In this document: positions 62,352 through 64,000 of the stretch, piece by piece | Layout: every line of letters begins with the position of its first letter | Numbering within the stretch: position 1 is the first letter of the stretch | From: Proales similis | Lineage: Eukaryota > Rotifera > Eurotatoria > Ploima > Proalidae | NCBI GenBank assembly: GCA_019059635.1 | Contig: JAGVRJ010000014.1 | Coordinates: 310,001-374,000 of the forward strand | Length of the DNA: 64,000 bases | Reading direction: 5' to 3' | Program-made: the position numbers and the translations under genes | The notes under the pieces: model-generated | Databases searched by the model: none | What the model saw: the letters and a program-made list of their open reading frames with translations, nothing else | Told to the model about the DNA's origin: nothing

Positions 62352-64000
62352 ATGAGTTCCAACTGCCTGCTACTTTGCCTGCTGATTTGTGTGGGTCTGT
62401 TTGCGCAGCCCACGACTGCCTTCACCAACTTCCTTGGCCAGGTGTTCAGCGATCTGAAATACGGCTCGAGCGAGCTGGACTACTTGGCCAACAAGCTGTC
62501 GGTGGATCAGTTGAAATGCCTTCAAGGCAGCTACCATTTCAACGGCTCGTGCTACTTTGTGTCGAACAAGAAAAACACCGAAGAGGGTTTCATCAAGGAC
62601 GGCATGATCGAGCTGATATTCCAGGCGCTCGAGAAAGAGGGAAAGCTGCCAGAGCAGTTGGACGGCACCGCGCTGGGCATGGCGGCCGAGATCGCTGCCA
62701 TGCCGGTGGACGCCTCCTGGCTCACTGCGTTCAACTCGTGCTCGACGCTCAACAACGACTCGTCTCTAATCTCGTTCGACAACAACCAGCAAGAGCTCGA
62801 CTACATAGTCGAGCTGCTCCAGAAGTTAAACTTTCCCAACATGCCGGCCGCGCAGCCGCCCAAGCAGCGCACGTTCTCAATCAACAGCCGCAACTTCTAC
62901 AATCAAGAGCAAAAGTACTTTGTCGGCCTCATGTTCAACAGTAAGTGTCCTTTTCTGCCGCTGCTCGACGCCCGCTCTCAACACCGACTAAGGCTCAGTC
63001 TGGCGCTGGACAAGATCGGGCCTCAACGTGAGCCAGCTGATTTACGACCGATTCGAGTTGGCCGAGATTCGCGAGGACTCGTACAGAAAATGCGCGTACA
63101 TAAATCTGCGCGACGACGGCGAGGTGAAAATCGAGCTGAGCAACTGCAACAACGAACGCCAGCCCTACATTTGCAAATACGGTAAGCGCTAGCGCTGCTT
63201 GAGGCCAGTCGGCTCAACTTGATTTTGTGACTAAAGTGCTCGATCGCTGCTACAACTACACCGGCTGCGGACCGAACGGCGAGTGTGTAAATCTGCCGCA
63301 TGAAAAGTCGTTCAAGTGCAAGTGCCGCCTCTTTTACGAAGGCGAACGCTGCGAAAGATGTAAGTCGAACTAACTTGCACTGCTCGATTGCTAGTTTTGG
63401 CATTTGGGCGCAAAAAGGGAGCAACCAGGGCTTTCAGATGCTCATCTCGGCCGGCCTGGTCACTGGCGCTCTTCTGCTGCTCGTTGTCATTCGCCTGATC
63501 ACGTTCGTCGACCGCAAGTACAAAATACTCGGCAAGTCGAGCAAAAGCAACAAGCGGCAGCTGCTGGCCAGACGCGACAAGTCGAGAGTGAACGTGCCGC
63601 TCATTCCGCCGCGCTACTCTGTGATCAAGTTCGAGTCGCGCATCACCCACGGCCTGGGCAGTGTGCTGCGCAAGAAAAAGAGGCTCATCGTGACCAGCGT
63701 GTTCAGCGTGCTGCTGGGCCTGTCGCTGCTGCTGCTGGTCGCTTGGGCCCGCTATCGCGAGGTGATCAAGCGAGTCGAAGACTTTAAGCTAGACGCCCGC
63801 AATCAGACCAGCGATCTGAGTCAAATGGACAAGAACACGACCGCCAGTCGTCTGACCAAAATATTCTCCATCGACCTGTGCAAGGCGTCTCGCGACCAGT
63901 TTTTCGAGGATTTCGTTCTCTTTTACATTTGCATACCATTGACCGTGTTCATCTACGTCTGGAACGCGTTCAAGTGCAGCTGCAGTCATCAAGCAGGCAA
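62352..64000 (+). CDS. C-type-lectin-like, EGF and multi-pass membrane protein, 5' part
   Basis: Exons 62352-62940, 62999-63181, 63237-63359 and 63418 onward; the frame is open at the right edge (over 490 residues so far). Signal peptide at about 1-24 (LLLCLLICVGLFA). A C-type-lectin-like domain lies at about 55-257: CLQGSYHFNGSCYFV, FNSCSTLNNDSSLISFDNN, KYFVGLMFNIWRWTRSGL and CAYINLRDDG ending NNERQPYICKY. A single EGF follows at about 260-298 (CYNYTGCGPNGECVN, CKCRLFYEGERC). At least three membrane helices then appear (about 305-327, 389-411 and 465-484) with basic linkers. CTLD plus EGF followed by several helices is not an architecture I can match to a named family. The CTLD has unusually long loops and no clear EPN/QPD sugar motif. 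Confidence 0.82.

Overview
The window is genomic DNA from a small, intron-rich but very compact invertebrate animal genome. Animal origin is shown by a Notch-ligand-type DSL gene, EGF/WSC/C-type-lectin membrane proteins, the ciliary genes B9D1 and DNAAF1, an APC13 homologue and a Jockey-like LINE. Almost every intron I could place by reading frame is about 45-75 bp, genes sit a few hundred bases apart on both strands, and (GA)n/(CT)n runs are frequent. I cannot name the phylum from the sequence.

Layout. 1-4.7 kb holds the 3' end of class III alcohol dehydrogenase, a GOSR1 Golgi SNARE, a Rab35-like GTPase and an intronless N-formylglutamate-amidohydrolase-like gene on the minus strand. 5.2-18.7 kb is repeat-rich. 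A short module of about 145 bp occurs at three loci: as a module-spacer-module unit split by an intact Jockey-like LINE (5.2-10.3 kb), as a solo copy (10.7 kb), and as a tandem array of five modules and four spacers with a period of exactly 472 bp (16.7-18.7 kb). Between these lie a DDX5/p68-type DEAD-box helicase and mitochondrial ACSF2.

18.9-23.1 kb carries divergent B9D1 (-) and ANAPC13 (+), then a WSC-EGF type I membrane protein (-). 25.6-37.2 kb is one giant minus-strand gene: signal peptide, MNNL, DSL, about 40 EGF repeats, a set of repeated modules I cannot classify, a transmembrane helix and a short tail, estimated at about 3,200 residues. This is the most unusual object in the window. 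39-48 kb holds TMEM184, DNAAF1 and a long disordered acidic protein. 48.6-57.3 kb holds BLTP3 (UHRF1BP1-like lipid-transfer protein), a UshA/YfkN-type 5'-nucleotidase and a cathepsin-L-like protein whose catalytic cysteine is Asn. 57.5-58.8 kb is an unrecognised intronless membrane protein. After 3.5 kb without recognisable genes, a C-type-lectin/EGF/multi-pass membrane gene runs off the right edge.

The genes do not form one pathway. Themes are membrane traffic (GOSR1, Rab35, BLTP3), cilia (B9D1, DNAAF1) and cell-surface adhesion or signalling (WSC-EGF, giant DSL protein, CTL-EGF protein). Exon boundaries given here were chosen so that reading phase and family alignment agree; they are predictions without transcript support.
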